Assembly: GCA_049289295.1 (NCBI GenBank)
Contig: JBATLL010000070.1
Location: 62,001 to 126,000 of the forward strand
Direction of reading: 5' to 3'
DNA: 64,000 nucleotides
Source of the DNA: BOKV01 sp049289295
GTDB taxonomy: Bacteria > Pseudomonadota > Alphaproteobacteria > Rhizobiales > Rhizobiaceae
Each line of letters opens with the position of its first letter. Positions within the stretch are counted from its first letter, which is position 1. Positions 50,021-59,911 of the stretch are shown piece by piece. Below the pieces are notes generated by a model. The model had not been told where the DNA came from, ran no database searches, and saw nothing but the letters and a program-made list of their open reading frames with translations. The translations under genes and the position numbers were made by a program.

Positions 50021-50845
50021 ATGTCGGATGTTGCACTGGTTCTGGGCGGCGGCGGTGCGCGCGGACTATCCCATGTTCATGTGCTGGAAGCCTTTGATGA
50101 TCTGGGTGTGCGACCAGCGGTGATCGCAGGATCCTCGATCGGATCGATCATGGGTGCGGCCTATGCGGCGGGAATGAGCGGCGCGGAAATTCGCAACTAC
50201 ATGGTCGATGTGCTGGGAGACCGGGCGGCAGTTGCGTCGCGGCTCATCAAGTTGCGTCCCGACAGCTTGCGCTCGATCATCGATTCCTTCCCGCGGTTTG
50301 GCGAGCTCAATGCCGAAAAGGTCCTGCGGGCTTTCCTGCCGCAGGCGATACCAGACCGGTTCGACCAGCTCGAAATCCCGCTTCGCGTGACGGCCACGGA
50401 TTTTTTCGGCAACGCGCTGACGGTAATAGATAGCGGCGACCTCTACCCTGCAATGGCTGCATCTGCCGCCATTCCTGCCGTCTTCAGGCCGGTCATGATC
50501 AATGGACGCGTTCATGTCGATGGAGGCATTGCCAGCCCGGTGCCGATCGAACTCGTGGACGGGGAAAACCGGCTGGTTGTTGCCGTTGACGTCGTTGGCA
50601 TGCCGGAAGGCAATCCATCGGTGATACCAGGTCGCATCGCGGCTGCCTTTGGCGCAAGCCAGTTGCTGATGCAGTCCGTCATCGACATGAAGCTGAAGCT
50701 TCACCAGCCCGACCTGCTGATCCGTCCCGCGGTCAATGAGTTTCGCGTTCTGGATTTCCTGCAGGCAGAAAAGATCATCGAGCGCACCAGGCCGACAAGG
50801 GCCGAGACCCGGACACGGCTTGAACAGCTCCTGCTGGCTGTCTGA
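50021..50845 (+). CDS. patatin-like phospholipase (RssA/YlbK type)
   Basis: A 274-residue Ser-Asp dyad lipase. The oxyanion loop LGGGGARGLSHV begins near residue 8, the nucleophile is Ser39 in GSSIG, and the catalytic Asp is near 167 in VDGGIASP. No signal peptide is visible, so it acts in the cytoplasm or at the inner membrane. AGAGGA stands before the ATG. Its stop codon directly abuts the stop of the convergent MATE gene. Confidence 0.9.
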   Translation: MSDVALVLGGGGARGLSHVHVLEAFDDLGVRPAVIAGSSIGSIMGAAYAAGMSGAEIRNYMVDVLGDRAAVASRLIKLRPDSLRSIIDSFPRFGELNAEKVLRAFLPQAIPDRFDQLEIPLRVTATDFFGNALTVIDSGDLYPAMAASAAIPAVFRPVMINGRVHVDGGIASPVPIELVDGENRLVVAVDVVGMPEGNPSVIPGRIAAAFGASQLLMQSVIDMKLKLHQPDLLIRPAVNEFRVLDFLQAEKIIERTRPTRAETRTRLEQLLLAV

Positions 50846-52288
50846 TCAGTTTCCGGGAATGGAAGCGGGGCGCACAGTCTTGGCCTTGCGTTGTGCAAGT
50901 AGAGCTTCCTGCCGGGATTGATCGCGTGCCGTGCGTTCCGGCAATTGCCGCAGCACGCGGTAGCAGGCCAGGACGGAAACAATCCCGAACACCACGCTTC
51001 CCGCGCCCCACCCTGCCAGCACACCTTGTGGACCATAGGCAAGACCGACATGGACGAACGGGATGACGCCCAGTGTCGCGCGGCCCCAGTTGAACACGGT
51101 CGAGAGGATGGGATTGCCGAGATTGTTGAAGGCCGCATTGGCCACGAACAGGGCACCATTGAAGATGAAGCTTCCCGCCACGAAAAGACAGAAGAACCGC
51201 ACGAGCGACGCCGCATCCCCCGTTGCTCCGAACATCCAGATGATGAAGGGACTGGCGAGCGCCAGCAGCGCCCACATCGCCATCACGTAGACGAAAGTGA
51301 AGATGAGCGAGTCCCGCATGGTCGCATTGACCCTGTCGAACAGGCCTGCGCCGTAATTCTGGCTCAGTATCGGCCCCACTGCGCCTGAGAGCGAGAATAT
51401 GGCTGCAAAGGCCAGCGGCATGATGCGACCCGCAATTGCCCAGCCAGCGACAGCATCGTCTCCGAATGTGGCTATCGCTCCCGTCACATAGGCATTGCCG
51501 ACAGGCGTTGCGATCTGGGTAAGGACCGCCGGGCCTCCAATCGCCATGAATGGTCTCAGCATGCCCAGGATCCAGGCCACATCAGGCTTGCGGATCATCC
51601 GGTGAACCCGCCACACGCCATGCCAGCCAACCAGCACCATGATGCACCTGACAATCACGATGGCGATGGCTGCTCCTGTTATTCCAAGGTTCAGCCCGAA
51701 AATCAGCAACGGATCAATGATTGCGGCAGAAAGGCCCGAGGAAAGCGTGACATACATTGCACGGCGCGCATCGCCGCGCGCACGCAACAGGCCGGACAAG
51801 CACATGCCTGCGCCCAGCAGGGGAATTGAAGGAACCACGATCCGCATGAAATGCAGGGCTATGTCGTATGTCTCGCCCTTGGCCCCGATCAGTGACAGGG
51901 CGGGTCCCAGCAGCGGAAACACGACAATGGCAAGCAGGGTGGTGGCTATTACCATGATCGCCAGCGAGCCACCGGCAAACAGGCCGGCGCGTTCAGGATC
52001 GCGTGCGCCGATTGCACGCGCAGTGATCGCCGTCGCGGCAATCGTGAGGCCGATGCACACGGACAGGACGAAGAACATGATCGTCGACGCATAACCGACG
52101 GCAGCCGCAAGCTCCTGCTGTCCGAGCATGGAAATGTAGAACAGGTTGGCGAGATCGACGATGAAGATCGCTATCAGACCAACCGCGCCCGTGGACGACA
52201 TGACGAATACATGGCGCATCGTCGAGCCGAGAGTGAAGGCACCACGGTCGCCATGCGACGGTGCTTTGGGTGGAGATGTATCTGGCAA
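50846..52288 (-). CDS. MATE-family efflux transporter
   Basis: A 480-residue membrane protein with about twelve helices in two halves, typical of multidrug and toxin exporters driven by H+ or Na+ (GSTMRHVFVMSSTGAVGLIA, AAVGYASTIMFF). It starts with TTG at 52288, 6 bases after the antiporter stop; an internal ATG at residue 24 (MRHVFVM) is an alternative. No substrate can be inferred. It is transcribed with the Kef-type gene upstream. Confidence 0.9.
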   Translation of the reverse strand: MPDTSPPKAPSHGDRGAFTLGSTMRHVFVMSSTGAVGLIAIFIVDLANLFYISMLGQQELAAAVGYASTIMFFVLSVCIGLTIAATAITARAIGARDPERAGLFAGGSLAIMVIATTLLAIVVFPLLGPALSLIGAKGETYDIALHFMRIVVPSIPLLGAGMCLSGLLRARGDARRAMYVTLSSGLSAAIIDPLLIFGLNLGITGAAIAIVIVRCIMVLVGWHGVWRVHRMIRKPDVAWILGMLRPFMAIGGPAVLTQIATPVGNAYVTGAIATFGDDAVAGWAIAGRIMPLAFAAIFSLSGAVGPILSQNYGAGLFDRVNATMRDSLIFTFVYVMAMWALLALASPFIIWMFGATGDAASLVRFFCLFVAGSFIFNGALFVANAAFNNLGNPILSTVFNWGRATLGVIPFVHVGLAYGPQGVLAGWGAGSVVFGIVSVLACYRVLRQLPERTARDQSRQEALLAQRKAKTVRPASIPGN

Positions 52289-52294
52289 GGTTGT

Positions 52295-54121
52295 TCAATG
52301 CCCTGATGCGGGTTCGTCAGTCTGTTCGGGTTCCTCGATGATGCTTCGGGAGCCTTCATCAAGCGCTTCGGCTTCATGCTTGGGTTCCAGAAGTGGCTCC
52401 GGCCTCACAGGTTTCACATGCAGCATGTGCGAACCTGCCATGATTCCTTCGCTCTTCTGTACGATCAGTCTTTCCGCATCGCGCCTTCTGACATCTGCGA
52501 CCAGCGATTCGGCTTCTTCTCGTGAACTGCCGAGAGCTTCAAGCATTTTGCCTCCAAGAACAAGCGCGGATTCGAAGGTCTCGCGGATATGGTAGTCCAC
52601 ATCCATTTTCATCAGGGCGAGCGCGTGCCCGCGATCATAGGCGCGCACATAAAGCAGCTTCTGCGGCCACTGGCGCGAGATGATTTCGACGATCTTGTTT
52701 GTCGCCTCCGGCTTGTGCGTGCAGATTGCGACCAGCTCCGCCTGCTCGATGCCTGCAAGCTTCAGCACATCTGGCCGTGTACCATCGCCGAAATAGATAC
52801 GAAAGCCGAAGCGCGATGCATTGCGAATCTGTACCGGATCATTGTCTATTATCGTCACCTCGACGCCGCCCGCCAGCAATGCCTGCGAAGCGACCTGGCC
52901 CATGCGCGAGAATCCGATAATCAGTACCGGGGAACCTGCACCTTCGAAATCCTCGTCCGGCTCTTCCACCTTTACCCGGTCCAGCACAATCTCTCCCAGC
53001 CGGATGGAGGCCGGTGTCAGGATCATGGACAGCACCACGATTGAAATCAGGATGGACGAGGCATCGCGGTCGAGGATGCCATAGGAAAGGGCCGCTGAAA
53101 AAAGCACGAACCCGAATTCGCCATGCTGCGTGAGGACGGCCGCAGTGCGTACGCTTGCCGCGTGTGAATTGCCGAACAATCGACCCGGTATGTAGATAAG
53201 GACCGCCTTGACCGCCATTGCCACCGGCACGCAGATCACGATCACGTACCAGTAGCGCGCGAGCACACCGATATCGACAGACATGCCGACCGCCATGAAG
53301 AACAGGCCCAGAAGCAACCCGCGAAAGGGCTCGATATCGGCTTCCAGTTCGTGGCGAAAGGTTGAATCGGCAAGCAGAACACCAGCCAGGAATGCGCCAA
53401 GCGCCATGGAGAGGCCCGCGGCCTGCATGAGCATGGCGGAACCGAAAACCACGAGCAGTGCAGCGGCAATCATCACTTCCCGCGCGCCTGTTTTCGCGAT
53501 CGCGCGCAGCAACGGATCGAGCAGGTAGCGCCCGGCCAGCATGATTACCGCAATGGCAGCCAGTCCGATCATGAATTCGTTCCAGCCGAGGCCGGTCTCA
53601 TTGCGATTTGACAACAATGGTACGAGGGCGAGCAGCGGGACGATGGCAATATCCTGCAGCAGCAGGATTGCGAAGGCCTTCCGCCCGTGCAGGGAATTCG
53701 TGTCTCCGCTCTCCTCCAGCATCTGCAGCGCAAACGCGGTGGAAGACAGGGCAAGGCCGAAACCGGCAATGATCGCCTGGTTGACCCTGTCGAAAAGGAA
53801 CCCGGCCAGCAGCGACAGGATCAGCCCGCACAATATCACCTGCATGGTCCCCATGCCGAAGATATCGTAGCGCATCGCCCAAAGCCTGGAAGGCTTGAGC
53901 TCCAGCCCGATGAGAAACAGGAGCATGACGACGCCGAGTTCGGCGAAGTGCAGGATTTCCTCGGCATCGCCGATGAATCCGACGATCGGACCAATCACGA
54001 TTCCCGCCGCGAGATAACCCAGAACGGTTGCCAGCCCCATCCGCTTGAACAGGGTGCCCGCAATCACCGCGCCGCCAAGCAGGACGATGGTATCGAGGAA
54101 CAGCGGCGGAATGCTTGCCAA
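52295..54121 (-). CDS. Kef-type K+/H+ antiporter with TrkA-N domain
   Basis: A 608-residue CPA2 antiporter. About twelve helices fill residues 1-380, with HELEADIEPFRGLLLGLFF and VGMSVD being typical KefB/C features and TAFALQMLEE near 135. A cytosolic TrkA-N Rossmann domain begins VLIIGFSRMGQ near 400; the usual glycine GxG is changed to GFSRMG. The polar C-terminal tail is Glu/Pro-rich. It may be the glutathione-gated potassium efflux type, as gshA is present elsewhere, but this is not shown. The frame overlaps the upstream pmbA leader only on the other strand. Confidence 0.92.
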   Translation of the reverse strand: MASIPPLFLDTIVLLGGAVIAGTLFKRMGLATVLGYLAAGIVIGPIVGFIGDAEEILHFAELGVVMLLFLIGLELKPSRLWAMRYDIFGMGTMQVILCGLILSLLAGFLFDRVNQAIIAGFGLALSSTAFALQMLEESGDTNSLHGRKAFAILLLQDIAIVPLLALVPLLSNRNETGLGWNEFMIGLAAIAVIMLAGRYLLDPLLRAIAKTGAREVMIAAALLVVFGSAMLMQAAGLSMALGAFLAGVLLADSTFRHELEADIEPFRGLLLGLFFMAVGMSVDIGVLARYWYVIVICVPVAMAVKAVLIYIPGRLFGNSHAASVRTAAVLTQHGEFGFVLFSAALSYGILDRDASSILISIVVLSMILTPASIRLGEIVLDRVKVEEPDEDFEGAGSPVLIIGFSRMGQVASQALLAGGVEVTIIDNDPVQIRNASRFGFRIYFGDGTRPDVLKLAGIEQAELVAICTHKPEATNKIVEIISRQWPQKLLYVRAYDRGHALALMKMDVDYHIRETFESALVLGGKMLEALGSSREEAESLVADVRRRDAERLIVQKSEGIMAGSHMLHVKPVRPEPLLEPKHEAEALDEGSRSIIEEPEQTDEPASGH

Positions 54122-54247
54122 CGCGTCTACCCTTTCTTCTGCGGGAATGATGCCGGCTCAATACTCGCTGCAACGCTTACCGTTGTCAAAGAAAGCAGGC
54201 TCCGCTATGTCCGCCATGATGCGATTGTTGCAGGCTGCGAGGATGAG

Positions 54248-55591
54248 ATGGCGGAAATGATTGACCTGGCACGGCTTCAGAAGGATGCAATGCGGCTTGT
54301 TGAGGCGGCACAGCGCGCCGGTGCCGATCATTGTGACGTCGTTGTCGCCCATGGCCAGTCAGTTGGCATGGATGTTCGCGATGGCAAGGTCGAGAACTCC
54401 CGCCGCGCCGAGGCAGACACGTTTTCCTTGCGCGTCTTCTGTTCGAACCAGGTCGCGAGCGTCAACACCAACACCGCCCTTGAACTGGATGCGCTGGCCG
54501 AACGTGCCGTTGCCATGGCACGCGTGTCGCCTGAGGATGCCTATCAGGGCCTTGCTCCCGCTGAAGACCTGGCCGCCGGGTTTCCTGACCTCGACCTGTG
54601 CGACGCAAGTGTTCCTGAAATTGACGATCTGACAAAACGCGCGCTCGCCTGCGAAGAGGCCGGTCTGTCTGTGACAGGCGTGTCGAAGTCGATGGGAGCG
54701 TCCGCCGGGTGGGGGCTTTCCGGCTTCGTGCTGGCGACATCGCACGGCTTCAGGGGCTCCTACAGCGTTTCGCGTCACTCCATGTCCTGCGCGATGGTTG
54801 CAGGCGAAGGCACGTCCATGGAGCGCGATTATGATTATCATTCGGCGGTCCATGGTGATGACCTCGAAGACCCGACCCGGTTGGGGCGCAACGCAGGCGA
54901 ACGCGCAGTACGCCGCATTGATCCACGCCAGGTCGACAGTGCCACTGTCCCCGTCCTGTTTGACAAGCGCGTGGCAAGCGGTCTCGTTGCGGCGCTGGCT
55001 GGCGCGATCAACGGTTCTTCCATAGCCCGCAAGACGAGCTTCCTGCGCAACATGATGGGCAAGGCCGTGGCCAATCCCCGCATCACCCTGATTTGCGATC
55101 CGTTGCGCCAGCGAGGCCTGGCTTCACGACCTTTCGATGGCGAGGGCATGGGGCATTCCGCGATGCGCTTTGTCGAGAAAGGTATCCTGAAGGATTGGGT
55201 GCTTGATTGGGCAACCGCAAGGGAACTGGGACTGAGAAGCAATGGCCGCGCGACCAGAAGCGGATCGGGAACCAGCCCGGCGACAACCAACCTTCATCTT
55301 GAACCCGGGACCGCTTCGCTCGAGGACATGATCGCATCAATCGACAAGGGTCTCTATCTGACGGAAACAATCGGCCATGGCATCAACATGGTGACGGGCG
55401 ATTTCTCGAAAGGTGCCTCCGGCTTCTGGATCGAGAATGGCAAGATCGCCTGGCCGGTGGCGGGGATCACAATCGCAGGCAATCTGAAGGACATGTTCGC
55501 AACGATGGAGCCAGCGAACGACCTCGAGTTTCGTGGCGCGACCAATTCACCGTCCCTGCTGGTCGAGGCGATGACGGTGGGCGGAAAGTGA
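54248..55591 (+). CDS. pmbA: TldE/PmbA-type protein, partner of metalloprotease TldD
   Basis: A 447-residue TldE/PmbA protein, which pairs with TldD to digest unfolded peptides (microcin B17 maturation, CcdA degradation in E. coli). It begins MAEMIDLARLQKD and has DVVVAHGQSVGMDVRDGKVE and VTGDFSKGASGFWIENGKI in short form near the C-terminus. The ATG at 54248 has GAGG upstream; the frame is open for another 187 codons upstream but runs antisense to the antiporter and is spurious. tldD is not in the window. The gene is coupled to the next by GTGA. Confidence 0.92.
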   Translation: MAEMIDLARLQKDAMRLVEAAQRAGADHCDVVVAHGQSVGMDVRDGKVENSRRAEADTFSLRVFCSNQVASVNTNTALELDALAERAVAMARVSPEDAYQGLAPAEDLAAGFPDLDLCDASVPEIDDLTKRALACEEAGLSVTGVSKSMGASAGWGLSGFVLATSHGFRGSYSVSRHSMSCAMVAGEGTSMERDYDYHSAVHGDDLEDPTRLGRNAGERAVRRIDPRQVDSATVPVLFDKRVASGLVAALAGAINGSSIARKTSFLRNMMGKAVANPRITLICDPLRQRGLASRPFDGEGMGHSAMRFVEKGILKDWVLDWATARELGLRSNGRATRSGSGTSPATTNLHLEPGTASLEDMIASIDKGLYLTETIGHGINMVTGDFSKGASGFWIENGKIAWPVAGITIAGNLKDMFATMEPANDLEFRGATNSPSLLVEAMTVGGK

Positions 55592-56385
55592 CAGGTCTCG
55601 TCCCCGCAACCCAGGTGCAGCCGGTCATGCTGGACATTGTCGAACGCGCGGGGTCCATTGCGCTTGGCTATTTCGGATCGCAAAATCCCAGTTGGACCAA
55701 GGCGGGCAATTCGCCGGTTTCGCAGGCCGATATCGAGGTAGATACCTTCCTGGCAAAGGCATTGCTCGAAGCCTTTCCCTCGCACGGCTGGCTATCGGAG
55801 GAATCGGAGGATACCGGTGAGCGCCTCTCGCATCGCCAGATTTTCATCGCCGACCCGATCGATGGAACCCGTGGTTTCCTGGCTGGTGATCCGCATTGGT
55901 GCATAAGTCTCGCAAGGCTCACGGACGGGCGCCCGGATGCTGCAATTGTCCACTGTCCCGCACTTGGGAGGACCTGGTCGGCTATTGCAGGCAAGGGCGC
56001 GACCCTGAACGCGGAACCGATCTTGCCGGAACGTGGGAAGGCCATTGCCAGCCTTGCAGGTTCACGAAAGATCAATGAGGCAATCGAGGCGTTCGCACCG
56101 GGGAAATACGCGGTGGCACCCTATTACCCGTCGCTGGCCTACCGCCTAGTCCTTGTTGCCAGCGGCGAAATTGACGGCGCGTATGCCCGCGGTGGCTCGC
56201 ATGAATGGGACATCGCTGCGGCAGACCTGATCCTGGAGGAGGCAGGCAGCACACTTGCCTGTGTCGACGGTTCGAGGATCGACTACAACAACAAGAACAT
56301 CCGCGCGCCTGCGCTGCTTGCTGCTGGCCCGGGCATGCTGCCGGAACTTCTTGATCTTGCGAAAAGAGGCCGCTTCCTTCAATAG
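55588..56385 (+). CDS. inositol-monophosphatase family phosphatase
   Basis: A 265-residue metal-dependent phosphatase of the IMPase/CysQ/HisN fold. Metal ligands are in SEESED (about 70-75), ADPIDGTRGF (about 88-97) and WDIAAADLILEEAG (about 210-223). The start is GTG overlapping the pmbA stop. CysQ (PAPS-derived nucleotides) or a sugar phosphate are possible substrates. It precedes the lipid A block in this gene order in Rhizobiales. Confidence 0.9.
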   Translation: MTGLVPATQVQPVMLDIVERAGSIALGYFGSQNPSWTKAGNSPVSQADIEVDTFLAKALLEAFPSHGWLSEESEDTGERLSHRQIFIADPIDGTRGFLAGDPHWCISLARLTDGRPDAAIVHCPALGRTWSAIAGKGATLNAEPILPERGKAIASLAGSRKINEAIEAFAPGKYAVAPYYPSLAYRLVLVASGEIDGAYARGGSHEWDIAAADLILEEAGSTLACVDGSRIDYNNKNIRAPALLAAGPGMLPELLDLAKRGRFLQ

Positions 56386-56457
56386 GAAGACCTTCGCGCT
56401 CCTCTACCTGCACCAGGCTTCGCTGGAGCGCATGAAAGCGTCACACGGAAAACTGCG

Positions 56458-56715
56458 ATGAGTAAAGAAACCGACCAGTCCAACAAGAACCAGTTGCTGC
56501 ATCTCGTCTTCGGCGGCGAACTCGATGATCCATCCACGGTACGTTTCCGCGACCTCGATGCGCTGGATATCGTGGGGATTTTCCCCGACTACAACTCGGC
56601 GCATCGCGCCTGGAAAGCCAAGGCACAGCAGACCGTGGACAATGCGCATATGCGCTATTTCATCGTTCACATGCACCGCCTGCTTGACCCACATGGCGAA
56701 GACAAGTCTGACTAG
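56458..56715 (+). CDS. DUF4170 protein
   Basis: An 85-residue small soluble protein of unknown function. Features are HLVFGGELDDPS, DIVGIFPDYNSAHRAWKAKA and YFIVHMHRLLDP. DUF4170 is found almost only in Rhizobiales and sits between the phosphatase and acyltransferase genes, as here. Its role in Kdo/lipid A work is possible but unproven. Confidence 0.85.
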   Translation: MSKETDQSNKNQLLHLVFGGELDDPSTVRFRDLDALDIVGIFPDYNSAHRAWKAKAQQTVDNAHMRYFIVHMHRLLDPHGEDKSD

Positions 56716-56729
56716 GCGATAGCAAGACA

Positions 56730-57488
56730 ATGCTGCCAACCGGCAACCGTGCACCCAAGAACCGCAGGAAGACCCCGGCCTGGATCAAGCGTCCGGGCAA
56801 GTTCCTGTCCGACAGCGGACTGCTCACGGCCTTGGCATCGCGCCTGGGTGTCTGGTACCTCAAACTGGTGTTTCACACCAACGCATGGACGGTTGAACCG
56901 GCTGACGCGTTGGACATCGCAAAACCGCATTTGCCTGTAATTGCCACCGTCTGGCACGGCCAGCATGTACTGCTGCCGGTCATTCCCATCGGCCTCAAGG
57001 CTTCCGTGATGATATCGCGCAGCATTGATGGCGAAATCACCGCACGTATCGCGCAGGCATTCGGGGCAAAACCGATCCGCGCATCGGGTGGACGCGAGCG
57101 AGGCAAGGCGTTGCAGAAAGGTGGAATCAAGGGTTTTCTGGACATGCTCGCGGCGCTTGAACGCGGTGAAAACGTCCTTCAGACCGCAGATGTCCCCAAG
57201 GGAACGCCGCGCAAGGCCGGTTCGGGAGTGATTCAGCTTGCAAAACATTCCGGCCGGCCCATCATTCCCCTGGCGGTGGCTTCTTCGCGTCGCTGGATCC
57301 TGAAGCGGGCCTGGGACCGCACCACCGTCAACCTGCCGTTTGGAAGGTCGGCCATCTGCATGGGCGAGCCTATCTATGTGCCTGGGGATGCGAATGACCA
57401 GGAATTGGAAATCCTGCGCGGCAGGCTGGAGACGGAAATGAACAGGATAACGGCCCGCGCCTATGAACTGGGTGGCAATCCCGAATGA
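56730..57488 (+). CDS. DUF374 lysophospholipid acyltransferase-like protein
   Basis: A 252-residue acyltransferase-like protein. Features are ATVWHGQHVLLPV near residue 72, the region MISRSIDGEI near 93 (usually a His stands where Ser is in SRS), SGGRERGKALQKGG and TADVPKGTPRKAG. It overlaps waaA by 4 bases, which ties it to lipid A or Kdo assembly. No ribosome-binding site is obvious. The exact acyl acceptor is not known. Confidence 0.86.
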   Translation: MLPTGNRAPKNRRKTPAWIKRPGKFLSDSGLLTALASRLGVWYLKLVFHTNAWTVEPADALDIAKPHLPVIATVWHGQHVLLPVIPIGLKASVMISRSIDGEITARIAQAFGAKPIRASGGRERGKALQKGGIKGFLDMLAALERGENVLQTADVPKGTPRKAGSGVIQLAKHSGRPIIPLAVASSRRWILKRAWDRTTVNLPFGRSAICMGEPIYVPGDANDQELEILRGRLETEMNRITARAYELGGNPE

Positions 57489-58792
57489 GCGATTTCCTGG
57501 CACGAATGGCGCTTGGAGCGTACCGCCTCGCCGGTTCGCTCAGCTATCCGTTCATGGGACCCTTCCTGGCCCTGCGCGCGCGACGCGGCAAGGAGGATCG
57601 CAGCCGCCGATACGAGCGCTACGGCTATCCCAGTGCTGAGCGCCCCCAGGGTCCGCTGATCTGGTTTCATGCTGCCAGTGTTGGCGAATCGATGGCAGTG
57701 CTTCCACTCGTGGAACATGTGAGCCGCCTTGGCATTTCCACCATCATGACGACAGGCACCGTCACTTCGGCTGAAGTCGTCAAGGAGCGGCTGCCCGCTT
57801 CAACCTATCATCAGTATGTACCGCTCGACATGACGCGGGCCGTGCACCGCTTCCTCGATCATTGGAAGCCCGATCTCGCTGTCTTTTCGGAATCCGAAAT
57901 CTGGCCGACGATCATTCTCGAACTGGGAAATCGCCGGATACCGCAGGTCCTGGTCAATGCGCGCATGTCCGATTCGTCGTTCGCGAAATGGTCGGCAGCA
58001 AACACGCTGGCAAGCAAGCTCTTCGAAAAGATGTATCACGTAGTGGCACAATCCGAACTGGATGCGGAACGTTTTCGCGCTCTGGGTGCCCGCCCTGTTT
58101 CGGTTTCGGGAAACCTCAAGGTCGATACCAGCGAGTTGCCCTGTGACGAGAAACTTCTCCAGCTGCTGCTTTCCCAGATTGGCAACAGGCCGGTCTGGAT
58201 TGCCGCCAGCACCCATCCCGGAGAGGAGAAGGTTGCGCTGGAAGTTCATCGCATGCTTGAGAGCAAGTTCCCCCGGTTGCTGACCGTGATAGTGCCGCGT
58301 CACCCCGAGCGCTGCCCGGAAGTGGCGCGCATGCTCCAGGCGACTTCCGCCAAGGTGGTCAACCGCAGTTCCGGCCGGCCCATCACGCCCGATACTTCTT
58401 ACTTCCTCGGAGACACGATCGGTGAAATGGGCTTGTACCTGCGCCTGGCCAAGCTGGTTTTCGTGGGACGCAGCCTTATCGGAGAGGGTGGGCAGAATCC
58501 TCTCGAGCCCGCCATGCTTGGGACGGCAATTCTTTCGGGGCGTAATGTCGCGAACTTCCGCGACGCCTATCGCAACCTGCTCGCCAATGGTGGGGCAAGG
58601 CTTGTGCGCGACACCGAAATGCTGGCCGCCAATGTAGATCACCTCCTTCTTCACGAAGATGAGCGAACGCAGATGTCCGTGAACGCGTCCAGGACCGTTG
58701 AGGAAATGCGCGGCGCACTGGGCCTGACCATCGAGATCCTCGATTCGCATCTCTTCCCACTCACGGTGAAGCGGGACCTGGAGGGCATCTGA
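57485..58792 (+). CDS. waaA: 3-deoxy-D-manno-octulosonic acid transferase
   Basis: A 435-residue GT30 glycosyltransferase that attaches Kdo to lipid A precursor at the inner membrane. Features are the N-terminal membrane segment (to about residue 30), WFHAASVGESMAVLPL, TTGTVTSAEVVKERLP, YVPLDMTRAVHRFLDHW and, in the C-terminal domain, PRHPERCPEV and GRSLIGEGGQNPLEP. It overlaps lpxK by 1 base (TGATG). Confidence 0.96.
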   Translation: MSDFLARMALGAYRLAGSLSYPFMGPFLALRARRGKEDRSRRYERYGYPSAERPQGPLIWFHAASVGESMAVLPLVEHVSRLGISTIMTTGTVTSAEVVKERLPASTYHQYVPLDMTRAVHRFLDHWKPDLAVFSESEIWPTIILELGNRRIPQVLVNARMSDSSFAKWSAANTLASKLFEKMYHVVAQSELDAERFRALGARPVSVSGNLKVDTSELPCDEKLLQLLLSQIGNRPVWIAASTHPGEEKVALEVHRMLESKFPRLLTVIVPRHPERCPEVARMLQATSAKVVNRSSGRPITPDTSYFLGDTIGEMGLYLRLAKLVFVGRSLIGEGGQNPLEPAMLGTAILSGRNVANFRDAYRNLLANGGARLVRDTEMLAANVDHLLLHEDERTQMSVNASRTVEEMRGALGLTIEILDSHLFPLTVKRDLEGI

Positions 58793-59832
58793 TGGCTTTG
58801 CAGGAATCGCCTCCCTTTTGGTGGCGCAAGGCTGGCGTGCGTGCTTGGGCTCTGTCGCCTCTGGCCGCGCTCTGGGGCGCGGTGGCAGCCCGCCGGATGG
58901 AGCAGAAGCCATCTGCTTCAGTTCAGGTGCCGGTGCTGTGTGTTGGAAATTTCGTCGCTGGCGGCGCTGGCAAGACGCCTACTGTCCTGGCTCTGGGGAA
59001 GGCTGCGCGCAAGCGCGGTTTGACACCGGGCTTCCTGTCCCGCGGCTATGGTGGGCACCTGCACGGCCCCGTCATGGTTGATCTCGATCATCACAGCGCA
59101 TCCGATGTCGGTGATGAGCCCGTCCTTCTGGCGCGACAGGCACCCACCGCGATATCCGCCGATCGGCCTGCGGGTGCGGAACTGCTGGCTGCGCGCGGCT
59201 GCAATTTCATCATCATGGATGACGGGTTCCAGAACCCGCATCTGCAGAAGGATTTTTCGCTGCTGGTGATTGATTCGGGCCGTGGCGCTGGAAATGGCAT
59301 GCCGATACCCGCCGGTCCCTTGCGGGCACCCCTGGGCAGGCAACTGGCCATGGCAAATGGAGTCCTTGTCATCGGCAGGCAATCCGGCGCCGACGCGATC
59401 ATTCGTCAGACTGCCCGCCGGGGCAAGCCGGTCTATCTGGCAAACACGGTTGCGATCAGGCCGTCACAATGGAAGAAGCGGCGTGTTGTGGCCTATGCAG
59501 GCATTGCCGATCCGCTGAAATTCTATGGTACGCTCAAGGATTGTGGAGCAGACATTGCAGCGCGCCGCTCGTTTCCCGATCACCATGTCTTCACCCAGGA
59601 AGAGGTGTGGGAACTGAACGAAAGTGCTTCACGACTGGAAGCCGAACTGGTCACAACCGCCAAGGATATTGCGCGCCTAGAAGGCGGCAGTCATCATCAG
59701 CGCGAACTGGCGGCTTCGTCACTCTGCCTCGAAATAGAGCTGGAGTTCGATGATCCAAGAACGGCTGGCATCATCATCGATGCGACCCTGGCGGCGCATG
59801 ATGAACGCATGCTGGCCAGTTCGCCTTCCTGA
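58792..59832 (+). CDS. lpxK: tetraacyldisaccharide 4'-kinase
   Basis: A 346-residue membrane-bound kinase that phosphorylates the 4' position of the lipid A disaccharide. Walker A is GNFVAGGAGKTP (about 51-62); FLSRGYGGHL, IMDDGFQNPHLQKDFS and PAGPLRAP are typical. A hydrophobic N-terminus precedes it. It is the last gene of the operon; the following 79 bases contain nothing I can identify before the DUF2093 gene on the other strand. Confidence 0.96.
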   Translation: MALQESPPFWWRKAGVRAWALSPLAALWGAVAARRMEQKPSASVQVPVLCVGNFVAGGAGKTPTVLALGKAARKRGLTPGFLSRGYGGHLHGPVMVDLDHHSASDVGDEPVLLARQAPTAISADRPAGAELLAARGCNFIIMDDGFQNPHLQKDFSLLVIDSGRGAGNGMPIPAGPLRAPLGRQLAMANGVLVIGRQSGADAIIRQTARRGKPVYLANTVAIRPSQWKKRRVVAYAGIADPLKFYGTLKDCGADIAARRSFPDHHVFTQEEVWELNESASRLEAELVTTAKDIARLEGGSHHQRELAASSLCLEIELEFDDPRTAGIIIDATLAAHDERMLASSPS

Positions 59833-59911
59833 GACAGATTCCATAAACGCAGGGATTGTTCGCATGCTGGAAGTACGCCGGTCCTGTCGGCCAGAAGGCA
59901 AGTAGCAACCG

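Noticed and set aside
53687..54247. Upstream in-frame extension of pmbA (187 codons)
   Set aside because: It is antisense to the antiporter gene and not part of PmbA; the ATG at 54248 with GAGG upstream gives the normal length.
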